Shown one piece after another: positions 54,501 through 62,480 of a stretch of DNA of 64,000 nucleotides. The translations under genes were made by a program, and so were the position numbers. Under the pieces are notes generated by a model that saw only the letters and a program-made list of their open reading frames with translations, was not told the origin of the DNA and ran no database searches. The stretch is taken from positions 396,001 through 460,000 of the forward strand of contig NZ_UGOD01000001.1 of NCBI RefSeq assembly GCF_900461525.1, written 5' to 3'. Origin of the DNA: Legionella busanensis (GTDB lineage: Bacteria; Pseudomonadota; Gammaproteobacteria; Legionellales; Legionellaceae). Every line of letters starts with the position of its first letter. Position 1 is the first letter of the stretch.

Positions 54501-57500
54501 TATCCTGCTAAGTTAACTATTAAGGATACTTATAAGCCAACATTGATATCTAAATCGGAAACTGGCCCAATATCAGTAGTTTCTAACCCCAAACCTATCT
54601 CTCAGGTTGGTTTGTTAAATCCGAATTACATTAAATATTTGTCTACTTGGGAAAGAGAAAGGTCGACATTTGCGACAATCCCTGCATATTGTTTACATCT
54701 AGTTGATTCAAGTGAGGTACAAAAACGCTTAATTGAGTTTACTAGTTCAGCAGACGTCCAGGCTATGAGACTGAGCTTACAAAGTCATTGTAAAAATACA
54801 TCTCGACCTTGTTTCTACATTAACTCGCCAGATGATTTAATTTGCTCTGAGAATTTTGTTGCGCGAGAAGGAAATCAAGGTATTTTAAAAAAAGGACCCG
54901 GTGGACCATTGCATGATTTTTTACAAGCTCACTTAACGACTAAACCACCACCCGTACTTATAGTTAACTATGATAACTTTGATACGGATGACATTATACG
55001 GTTTAATAGTTTATTAGATAAAGAGCGCTCTGCTGATGGTACAAAACTGCCGACGGAAACCATCATAGTTGGTTTGTTAAATGTTAATAAACCTGACTGT
55101 TATCAAGGAGCTGATTTTTATTCTCGTTTTGATCAAGTCGAAGCTGATTGTGTTAAACCGGATGAGTTAAGTGCTCATTTGCAGTCCATTTTACCTGTAT
55201 CCACTCCGAATGGTGAAACAGCTAATATTAACACATCAAGCGATATTGAAATTATTAATCTTTACAATGCGCCTGATTGGGAAGAGCAGTTGCTGGGATA
55301 TTGGGAATTACGAGGTGATAACCTTTATTTTATTGAAGGAAAACTTCATAAAGCATTAGAAAAAGGGTTACCCATTGAAATTCAAAATGGCCCTTGGGAT
55401 GACGATGAATTTAAGCGATTTTGGCAACAGGCATTCATACTAAAACACATTGAGTATGCTGGAGGCAAACTTGAGTTAAATGAAAACTTAAAAATATTAA
55501 CCAGCCAAGGTTATTTGTGGAATACATTAACGTCCAATATTAAGAATCTCGATAACAAGCTTAGTGTGAAGGCAGAAACATTAAATCCAAGCCTATTAAG
55601 TGATTTCTTCACTACCTATCACTGTCAAGACAATACACTTATCATGCAAGCAGGGCTACTGAATGACTATGCCAATCGGACACTTGAAGTTAATGTTACA
55701 CGTGATTTAACAGAAGATGAATGGGCTCGGTTTTTAACGGTCTGTCAAGAAAAACAAATTACACTTTCTATTCATCTAGCACCTACAGTAAGTTTACCAC
55801 CTGCTATTGCTAAAGATTCTAAATTAACTGAAAAACAATCATCGATAAATTGGGATGATAGTTTAGCCACCAATACTACTTTGATTGTTAGTACCGACCT
55901 TACCACAACCTTACAATCAACTTCTTTAGTTGATGATTCATGGTTAGTTATTGATGTGTCAGAATGTGAGCCACAGGACTTACTAGAAAATATAGAAAGT
56001 AATTTTGATGAGCAGACTAAAAGCTTTATTTTTGACAAAAAGAAGTGCGCGCTATTAAACGCGTTAGATGAAAATAAGAAAATCATTTTAAAAGGGCATT
56101 TTTCGGATGAATTAAAAGATGCTTTAGCACCTTTACTGATAAAAAGGCAGAATACTGAAAACGTTAAGGGTAAGTTAGTTATATTATCTAATGAGAATTG
56201 CTTTCCATATCTTGAAACTAAAAATCATATAGTAACTGTGGAAGCTAAATATGAAGCCCTGATAAAAATATTTAATGCAAAAGAGATTGGTAAACTCAAT
56301 CAAGATTTACTTCATAAAGAATCATTCAATCAACTTAAAGCGCGTTTAAATCATCTTCGTCAATATCCTGATGCAGATTCAAGTGACAGGAATTGGCAAG
56401 GGCTGCAAGGGATTACTGGCGGTATAAAATTAAAAGATTTTAATGCTCAAGAAAGTGCGATTATTACCGAGGAATTTAATAAAAAACGTCTTGAAGCAGT
56501 CACAGAGATTCTTGATAAAAATCCGTTTGTATTTATAACTGGCTTAACGGGAGTTGGTAAATCAACATTTGTTAAGGAAAATTTTTCACCACCTTCAGCA
56601 TCTTTGCATCATGGTGAAAGTAAGATTTTAGCTTGGGCAACTGATAAAACTTCTCAAAAGAAAATACTTTTTATAGATGAGGCTAATTTAAGTAGCCGAC
56701 AGTGGAGTGAGTTTGAAGGGTTAATGCGGGACCCGCCAGGGATTTTAATTGATGGAGTTTATTATCCGTTAACTAAAGAACATAAAGTAATTTTTGCTGG
56801 TAATCCTGTTAATTATGGTGATGAGCGGCAATTAGCACCATTATTTAAAGAGTATGGTAATGCGCTTGTTTTTGACCCTTTACCACAAGAATTTATCTAT
56901 GAAAAAATACTAAAACCTGTTTTTGCTGAAAGCTTACTTAATGAGCATGTAGAAGTTATTAGTCATTCTTTATTAAAAGTTTACCGACTTTTATGTGATT
57001 ACTCTCGCGATGAAGTCTTAATATCGCCACGTGATATACAAATGATGGCACTTTTGGTTTTATCTTATGTACAACGTCATCACCCTTTGAGCACAGAAAA
57101 CATAATTAATGTTGCAAAATATTATGCTTATCAAGTGGCTGTTAAGAATGTACCCACTTTATTTCAGGAAGATTTTGATAAAAAGTGCAAAGACTTCAAC
57201 GATCTATCTGATCGTTTAGCAGAACTAGTAAACGATGATTATTTAGTGACGGCTTCTCGAAAGCATATTTATCAGGAGCTTAATGATTTATTAGCTTTGC
57301 GTGAATATCGACAAACCAAAGGAGTGAATGAAGAACAGCTCTATGGGGGGGTAGGAGGAATCGTTTTAGAAGGTGAACCAGGTATTGGCAAAAGCGAATT
57401 AGTTTTATCTTTATTACTAAGTAATGGTTATAAAGAAGTGCATATTAATAAGGATAATATAGAAGAGTCACAGGATAATGATATAAAAGAGCAACCTTTA

Positions 57501-57962
57501 GCTGAATGTCCAGGCAAGATTTTTTATCGGATGCCGGTGAGTTTTTCCTTTGAACAGAAAAAAGAACTTCTCAACCGCGCTTTCAATGAAGGGGCTGTTG
57601 TTATTATTGATGAAATTAATAGTTCTCCCATGATGGAGCGGACACTTAACCACTTATTAATGGGATTTAATGAACATAATAAAAGGCCGGCATTTCCTGG
57701 ATTTATGATTATCGGCACTCAAAATCCAGTTACCATGGCTGGTCGTAAGGCGCCAAGCACAGCACTGGCTAGGCGATTGATTAAAAGTTGTTTACCACCT
57801 TATCCATCAGATGAAATGAATGAAATTCTAAGCAGAAAAATGATTCAATCAGAAAAAGTAACCCAATTAGTTAAAGCATATGAATATAATAGGGAAAAAG
57901 CCATTCAAGAAAACTTAAAACCCCCGCCAATATTTAGAGATCTCTTAAGAGTGGCTGATTAA
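51555..57962 (+). CDS. Giant LRR - transglutaminase-like - tandem AAA+ protein (truncated by TAA)
   Basis: 2135 residues, numbered from the ATG at 51555; the frame also has a TTG at 51537, but TACAAT just before it looks like a -10 box. Residues about 258-668 are leucine-rich repeats (LESLDVSNTPVT, LKSLNLSSC-type units). About 925-990 is a transglutaminase-like domain with Cys936 (GACRHRAVAF), His964 (NDCHNFVEL) and Asp979 (SFDLGG). About 1075-1200 resembles a degenerate ATPase module (VLIVNYDNF, TIIVGLLNVN, SRFDQVE). Two AAA+ modules of dynein/MoxR type follow: GLTGVGKST (Lys1669) with ILFIDEAN, and GEPGIGKSE (Lys1946) with VVIIDEIN and IIGTQNP. No signal peptide. Function unknown. An in-frame TAA ends it, but coding continues. 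Confidence 0.82.
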   Translation: MPYFSQFYYLDKREGFSYSRRPQGRLNVNRLVRNKGAWKKSNFSYHMKQKVLVIADWTLVGLSDRETDILLIRLGQLIKDGFPLYLWQDGKVIQLTLETLSNLRNKNVREKITPTWPDKVSQAAIEQHRLTKSQVHILDDYWINNVLNGSINENRKLSLRSFFAMKQKWPTLLPFIQKAEPPFKEFIIDILSPDVMETVKEHMRLEVILSSLLSINISPNLLIFIDLLKKLLNLNDDIILTLEIKELTLDSAQTKALIETGRISYDGVDVLTCKQLNTVESLNCSYSEEVNAEDLQKLFASMPNLKTINFNLNIKDNFKPPIKLKQLEVLDVSNSTISPDSLQQLLLATQTLKSLNLSSCPVKLREVIRNKDGKFIDDINFDCLESLDVSNTPVTSILLNEILSKTKTLKILNLSSCKRAILNFSKEINFQYLERLDLSNSEITNKNLQDILTQAKGLKSLNISKRLSNLNEVDNILELPKLEELNVSQSSIADHDLQNILIKARHIKSLNLQACNHLSGDFTEHLDFTSLEKFNANETRIGVGSLREILLQAKTLKSLELSAYSNLPEILADIKFSCLKKLNLSSIYNVGRVLNHILTTANVLEELDLHNCQIDGLLQLYNLPNLKKIDLSNSNINLVNLKALLRAAPHLQLLNIKDCRDLIVDDELKDLMKNIYVIGNLVQNSKPHTSGNSLRDSFFNFKKNKKDSSADEQPLHTPNATQKVDADTKLGSKKEYKINRTFYPLSLQAKMPDARLYRKETFNHLNINNKPCSLADAFTLGNQTTVDLTPVFISQLKTESSLIEQGNLLAANNKQSHVYFGKQGFTCTGEWQALDSLSAQELMTHYYIDPSDVDVSIQYSKRDNLYYLRGPKGQPIKISFILEVPKPDLKVDIPSDIKDLVTKYSRFKGGKLELKKAQNTGQDYLDYINTQEKGACRHRAVAFKAQMQEIHPEIPVRIVGNDCHNFVELYIQNQWVSFDLGGYPAKLTIKDTYKPTLISKSETGPISVVSNPKPISQVGLLNPNYIKYLSTWERERSTFATIPAYCLHLVDSSEVQKRLIEFTSSADVQAMRLSLQSHCKNTSRPCFYINSPDDLICSENFVAREGNQGILKKGPGGPLHDFLQAHLTTKPPPVLIVNYDNFDTDDIIRFNSLLDKERSADGTKLPTETIIVGLLNVNKPDCYQGADFYSRFDQVEADCVKPDELSAHLQSILPVSTPNGETANINTSSDIEIINLYNAPDWEEQLLGYWELRGDNLYFIEGKLHKALEKGLPIEIQNGPWDDDEFKRFWQQAFILKHIEYAGGKLELNENLKILTSQGYLWNTLTSNIKNLDNKLSVKAETLNPSLLSDFFTTYHCQDNTLIMQAGLLNDYANRTLEVNVTRDLTEDEWARFLTVCQEKQITLSIHLAPTVSLPPAIAKDSKLTEKQSSINWDDSLATNTTLIVSTDLTTTLQSTSLVDDSWLVIDVSECEPQDLLENIESNFDEQTKSFIFDKKKCALLNALDENKKIILKGHFSDELKDALAPLLIKRQNTENVKGKLVILSNENCFPYLETKNHIVTVEAKYEALIKIFNAKEIGKLNQDLLHKESFNQLKARLNHLRQYPDADSSDRNWQGLQGITGGIKLKDFNAQESAIITEEFNKKRLEAVTEILDKNPFVFITGLTGVGKSTFVKENFSPPSASLHHGESKILAWATDKTSQKKILFIDEANLSSRQWSEFEGLMRDPPGILIDGVYYPLTKEHKVIFAGNPVNYGDERQLAPLFKEYGNALVFDPLPQEFIYEKILKPVFAESLLNEHVEVISHSLLKVYRLLCDYSRDEVLISPRDIQMMALLVLSYVQRHHPLSTENIINVAKYYAYQVAVKNVPTLFQEDFDKKCKDFNDLSDRLAELVNDDYLVTASRKHIYQELNDLLALREYRQTKGVNEEQLYGGVGGIVLEGEPGIGKSELVLSLLLSNGYKEVHINKDNIEESQDNDIKEQPLAECPGKIFYRMPVSFSFEQKKELLNRAFNEGAVVIIDEINSSPMMERTLNHLLMGFNEHNKRPAFPGFMIIGTQNPVTMAGRKAPSTALARRLIKSCLPPYPSDEMNEILSRKMIQSEKVTQLVKAYEYNREKAIQENLKPPPIFRDLLRVAD

Positions 57963-58574
57963 ATTATTGAGATTGATGCAAAGAAAAGGGTCAATTTAGA
58001 AGAAAAGATGTTAGATACAGCAACACAAGGTGTAAATAGTAAGGAAAAAACTAGAAAGGTTAGTCAACCAAAAACCCAAATTTCTAATCGCTATTTAATC
58101 GAACAGAAAATTATTCAGGCATTGTCTAGTTTGTTTTCAAATAAACCAGAGGCAGTGCGCCAAGTATTAATTGAGCAAGCTGATGCTTATATGAAGTGGC
58201 AAAATAACAAAAGTGAGTCAAGCCGATATAATCTAGGCCTGTTTACGCGTTTACGTCATACCAAGTTAGGGGTAAGTCGGGCTAAAGGATTTAAAACAGC
58301 GCTTAAGGCACCTGATAATGTTGTTAAAGTATTTAAAGGCCATCTTTTCAATTGTTCGACTATACATAATCATTCATTGGATACTTTTTTAATTGAAGGA
58401 ATAGCCCAGCTTTGCCTTATGGATTTAAATTTGGGAAGTACATCGGAATGCTTAACCAAAGAAAATCGCGGCTTGATTAGAGATATTCTTCGGAATTTAC
58501 TTAACATAATGGATGAATCTCAACAAAAAGAGATTCATCCTTCTATTAGGCCTACTTCTATCCATTCCGAATAA
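57963..58574 (+). pseudogene. C-terminal continuation of the giant gene behind an in-frame stop
   Basis: The frame after the TAA at 57960-57962 stays open for 203 codons in the same phase: IIEIDAKKRVNLEEKMLDTA and onward to a TAA at 58572-58574. The junction would read LLRVAD-x-IIEID, where one base change (for example TAA from CAA) restores a continuous protein of about 2339 residues. An ATG at 58008 could start a separate 188-residue protein, but there is no good binding site before it. The segment is basic and helical with a polar end (SIRPTSIHSE), which could hold a secretion signal. Confidence 0.65.
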
Positions 58575-58650
58575 GGATTTAACTTTGGCTGTTATAAATT
58601 AATATCTATCAGTTAGTCCATATTTAAGCTCTAATTATTAAATCTTTAAA

Positions 58651-60663
58651 TTAATGCTGTTGTACATAAGGATAATTTCCTAAATCTTTTTGGTAAAATT
58701 GACGTAGTTCTTTTAGCATCTCTAAGGCAGGAGACTTCTTAGCAAAATCACTGTTTAAATCATCCGTCCAATAGCCAGTTTTCAACTGTAAAATAACAGG
58801 TATATAGTAGTTATCATTTGGATATAGGGCAAAAAGCCAATTATCTTTAATTATGCCGAATTGTTTCATCGCATTAATTTTTACAAATTTATCTTTCCGA
58901 ATTTCTAAATAAGTGGTTATTGGATTAACTTGATAAAGCTCTCGTACATACTTAATTACTTTATCTGGCGCAGGCGCTAGATTAGGTAGCATACCGCTTT
59001 CGAGCATAATAGCTCGGTGGGGCGGTGGAAGGGCCTTGCCTAAAATAGTATTTAATAAAGAAATGCCATCTGGCTTTTCTTTTAAATTCAGATTAAAAAA
59101 GTTAGCAATAGTCGGTGCAATATCAATCAATGCCACTTGTATGGGAATTATTGTAGGAATAGTAATGAGCTTATTATGCTCAACAATTTTAAACCCAAGA
59201 ATACAATGATGTTGGCCCGGACTTAATAAATCAGTGCCATGCCCTGAGCTTCTTTGTAACTTTGTATCTGTTTTTTTCTCTATATAATCAATAAATTGAC
59301 TATCACTTTTTCCTTGATAGAGTCGTGGGTCAGTTTCTCGTGAGCCTTGGTTATATAAAACTTCACCATGATCACTTAATAAAATGATAAAACTATTCGT
59401 TAAAGCCCCATTTTGCTGCAGAAATTTAAGTAACCTTCCTACTTGTTGATCAACCTGGTTTACAGCTGCTTTATATAAAATTTCACGATTATTAACTTCA
59501 AATTCATCTTGCACAAGCTTGGGTGATGAGATGGCCCAAGCATATGGCCAATGTGGTAGCGTAAAATGAACAGCTAAGAACATTGGTTTAGTATTATTTT
59601 GGGTAACTAAAGTCTGCTCTAATTCTAAGCTAAAAGTTCTAGGATAATAAGCAAAGTGGCCAGCACGATTTGCATAGTTATAAGGAAACAACCATTTAGT
59701 TAAACGAAAATTAATTAATAAATTGCTTAAAGGCAGGTCATAAAATGAACCTATTAGGGTTTCATTTACGCCAATACGAGGCCCTATGATTTTATCAAAG
59801 CCAAATTCTTTTCCTAAATTATTAAATCGTCTATCATCGGTAGCAAATAAGGTCTGATAGCCTGCTTGCCGTAAGTTCCAGGCAAAGCTAGCCATATATT
59901 TAATGCTATCTATAGGATATAGGTTCTCACGTGCATGATGATGCAAAGGATAAAGGCCAGTTAGTATAGTAGTCCAGGCCGCGTACGTACGTCCTAAGGG
60001 GCTTATTGTTTCAGAAAAATAGACACTTTCGTGCAAGAATTTATATAGGTTTGGTGTAGATTGCTTACTAATTTGATTTGGATTTAATGAATCTATACCA
60101 ATAATAATAAGATTAGGCCGTTTGTTAGTTAAATTCGTTTGCTTTGGTGAAATTTGGGAAAAGCCAAACAAAAAGATAATGATTGCTAGTAAGGCGCCCC
60201 ACCAAGGATATTTATAAAGAAACTGAATTAAAGCGATAAAGCTAAGAATAGTAAGAACAATTAAGCTACCAACCATTAATATATTCAAAAAGCTAGCTGG
60301 AAATTCTGGTAAAAAAATCCGACTAAATTTACTCAAAGGAAAAAAATAACAATTAAGGGTAATTAAAGCGGTAAGGGTTAACGTATAAATAATGATTTCC
60401 CAATTTTCAATTATTTTTTTGTTAGAAGAAGAGCGAGCAACGCCCCATAATAAGCTTGTTTGCAATAATGATAAAAAGACATAAAGAAGTAATTGAATAA
60501 ATAAAACTGCTAATAATTCGATATAAACCGTAAGAGGGTAGATAACTGCCTGAATAAAACTACTGCTCTTTTTAAAAATGAAAAGAAATTGTAGGAAAAT
60601 AAAAACCAGATTATAAATAAAAAAATCATTTAAATGCTTTTTAAATTGAAATGGCTTAGTCAC
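58651..60663 (-). CDS. Membrane-anchored sulfatase / alkaline-phosphatase-superfamily enzyme
   Basis: 670 residues. Five N-terminal membrane helices (about 15-170) precede a periplasmic catalytic domain. The metal-binding Asp191 is in LIIIGIDSLNPNQ; the probable nucleophile Thr226 is in PLGRTYAAWTTILTG; later metal ligands are in LLSDHGEVL and GHGTDLLSPG. This arrangement is found in phosphoethanolamine and LTA-synthase-like transferases as well as sulfatases, so substrate is open. The GTG start overlaps the DUF547 gene by 8 bases, placing it at the end of the dnaX-recR operon. Confidence 0.82.
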   Translation of the reverse strand: MTKPFQFKKHLNDFFIYNLVFIFLQFLFIFKKSSSFIQAVIYPLTVYIELLAVLFIQLLLYVFLSLLQTSLLWGVARSSSNKKIIENWEIIIYTLTLTALITLNCYFFPLSKFSRIFLPEFPASFLNILMVGSLIVLTILSFIALIQFLYKYPWWGALLAIIIFLFGFSQISPKQTNLTNKRPNLIIIGIDSLNPNQISKQSTPNLYKFLHESVYFSETISPLGRTYAAWTTILTGLYPLHHHARENLYPIDSIKYMASFAWNLRQAGYQTLFATDDRRFNNLGKEFGFDKIIGPRIGVNETLIGSFYDLPLSNLLINFRLTKWLFPYNYANRAGHFAYYPRTFSLELEQTLVTQNNTKPMFLAVHFTLPHWPYAWAISSPKLVQDEFEVNNREILYKAAVNQVDQQVGRLLKFLQQNGALTNSFIILLSDHGEVLYNQGSRETDPRLYQGKSDSQFIDYIEKKTDTKLQRSSGHGTDLLSPGQHHCILGFKIVEHNKLITIPTIIPIQVALIDIAPTIANFFNLNLKEKPDGISLLNTILGKALPPPHRAIMLESGMLPNLAPAPDKVIKYVRELYQVNPITTYLEIRKDKFVKINAMKQFGIIKDNWLFALYPNDNYYIPVILQLKTGYWTDDLNSDFAKKSPALEMLKELRQFYQKDLGNYPYVQQH

Positions 60664-61504
60664 GAGTAGTTGTAATTGTAGTGTTTAAATGCCAGTTATA
60701 AACGTAACCATCTATGCTATTAATATGTTTTAGCTGGTTACATAAAGGCTCTTTAGCAAATTGCTGTAAATGTTTAAGTATATCCTGAGTATTGCCACCA
60801 AAATCTTCTGCGAACCACTCATATAATTTAGATACAATGAGTGCGCCCTCAATAACCTGCACACCACGTAATGAATTAATATAATTAGAAGCGGCAAAAT
60901 TCAGTTGATTATCTATTAATGAACCTTGATAAGCACTTTTGCTTAAATTTGCTGCCCCAATTGAGCCATTATTAAGTGCGTATAAAATTCTAGGGTCATT
61001 CCATATAGGACGTATGATACGATTTTGAATGTCGTCGAGTGATAAAGGTACATTATTAACAGTAATTAATTTTGCTCCCCAGGGTCCTATACTAAACAAG
61101 CCAGGCGAAATATTAATTTCTTCAATACTACTAACGGGATAATAGCTTGCCACTGTTTGGACTATTAACGCATTATAGAGATTAATCCAATAAGCAAGCT
61201 GTTCATTGCGATTATAATTACTGATATTAATATGGCTTAATTCACTAATATAATGCTTAAGTAAATTTAAATCCGTGTCAGTTAAGTGTGGGTAGTCTAC
61301 TAAATTGATTCCTTCTTCATTAGTCATGACTCTTTTATTAAGAAAAGTCTGCCACTCATCATGCTTGATTGTTATTGTTGATAATGGGTTAAAAGCCTGC
61401 CAAATACTCCATAAATTTTTAGTCGTAGCAGCAAGCGTTGTATTTGCTACAAATAGCAAAGACATCATGACAGGGATGATTCGATAAGAAATAAGTCTAA
61501 TCAT
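60656..61504 (-). CDS. DUF547-domain secreted protein
   Basis: 282 residues with a signal peptide (VMMSLLFVANTTLAA) and one DUF547 domain. Recognisable are LAYWINLYNALIVQTV, ISPGLFSIGPWGAKLITVNNVPLSLDDIQNRII and RILYALNNGSIGAANLSKSAY. The WINLYNA and H/N-x-GS patterns are the family signatures; the function is not known. Its ATG overlaps the recR stop by 8 bases and its end overlaps the sulfatase-like gene, so the three are translationally coupled. Confidence 0.88.
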   Translation of the reverse strand: MIRLISYRIIPVMMSLLFVANTTLAATTKNLWSIWQAFNPLSTITIKHDEWQTFLNKRVMTNEEGINLVDYPHLTDTDLNLLKHYISELSHINISNYNRNEQLAYWINLYNALIVQTVASYYPVSSIEEINISPGLFSIGPWGAKLITVNNVPLSLDDIQNRIIRPIWNDPRILYALNNGSIGAANLSKSAYQGSLIDNQLNFAASNYINSLRGVQVIEGALIVSKLYEWFAEDFGGNTQDILKHLQQFAKEPLCNQLKHINSIDGYVYNWHLNTTITTTRD

Positions 61505-62090
61505 TTAATTCAGCACGATTGCGAAGGGCACTACTAATTGTTATTCCATCCATGAATTCAAGTTCGCCGCCAGATGGGATTCCATGCGCTAACTGACTTA
61601 CTTTTATAGAATGGGGACGGAGTAACTCAGAAATAAAATGAGTGGTTGTTTGACCTTCAATAGAAGGGCTCAAAGCTAAGATAACTTCTTTAATTCCTTC
61701 CGACAAAATTAGACTCTCTAAACGTGGTAAGCCAATTTCATCTGGGCCAATCCCATCTAAGGGAGATATTTTTCCCATTAACACAAAATAACCACCTCTG
61801 TATGCATCGCTTTGCTCGATTGCTAAGACATCTGCCGGATTTTCAACGATACAAAGAACAGATAAATCGCGCTCTTTATCTTGACATAAAAGACATAACT
61901 CGTCTTCCGTATAATTATTACAACGTTGGCAATGCTTAATTGCTTCCATAGCATATTGTAAACAAGCAGCAAGATGTAAACCTCGCTGACGTTGGCGTTG
62001 TAATAAATGATAGGCCATCCGCTGAGCAGAGCGGGGGCCTATACCAGGTAAACAGCGCAAAGCAGTAATGAGCTGAGTTAATGCATCCAT
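61497..62090 (-). CDS. recR: Recombination mediator RecR
   Basis: 197 residues of RecR, which with RecF/RecO loads RecA at gaps. Helix-hairpin-helix: RCLPGIGPRSAQRMAYHLL. Zinc finger: CQRCNNYTEDELCLLC. Toprim: VLCIVENPADVLAIEQSDAYRG and YFVLMGKISPLDGIGPDEIG. C-terminal LAHGIPSGGELEFMDGITISSAL. Lies 8 bases after ybaB. Confidence 0.97.
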   Translation of the reverse strand: MDALTQLITALRCLPGIGPRSAQRMAYHLLQRQRQRGLHLAACLQYAMEAIKHCQRCNNYTEDELCLLCQDKERDLSVLCIVENPADVLAIEQSDAYRGGYFVLMGKISPLDGIGPDEIGLPRLESLILSEGIKEVILALSPSIEGQTTTHFISELLRPHSIKVSQLAHGIPSGGELEFMDGITISSALRNRAELND

Positions 62091-62098
62091 TCTACCAA

Positions 62099-62434
62099 TT
62101 ATTCCTTATCATCCTGCATAAAATCAGTAGGAATATTTAGGCCAGCTGTAAGTTGACTAATTTTTTCTTTAGATGCTTTTTCAACTTTACGTACAGCATC
62201 ATTAACTGCTGCAGCAACTAAATCTTCAATTAACTCTATGTCTTCTTCTGCTAAAGACGGTTTAATACTTACTTTAAGCACATCATGACGCCCATTCATT
62301 TCAACAACGACCATGCCGCTACCAGCTTCACCACGTACTTGTAATTTAGTGAGCTGCTCTTGAGCTTCTTGCATACGTTGCTGCATTTTTTGCGCTTCTT
62401 TCATTAAATTTGCTAAATTTTGATTCATATCCAT
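62099..62434 (-). CDS. ybaB: YbaB/EbfC nucleoid-associated protein
   Basis: About 111 residues with the family pattern [22 protein letters not shown] (helix), [20 protein letters not shown] (sheet) and [13 protein letters not shown]. It binds DNA as a dimer. The frame extends to 62494, but the ATG at 62434 with TGAGG upstream gives the family start. Between dnaX and recR as usual. Confidence 0.95.
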   Translation of the reverse strand: MDMNQNLANLMKEAQKMQQRMQEAQEQLTKLQVRGEAGSGMVVVEMNGRHDVLKVSIKPSLAEEDIELIEDLVAAAVNDAVRKVEKASKEKISQLTAGLNIPTDFMQDDKE

Positions 62435-62480
62435 GTAAAAAACCTCACAGTTATGGTTATTTAAGTAATTATAATTGATC

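Noticed and set aside
57936..58010. Programmed read-through at the TAA in the giant gene
   Set aside because: No stop-codon context or downstream structure supporting recoding can be seen; a simple nonsense mutation is the more economical explanation.
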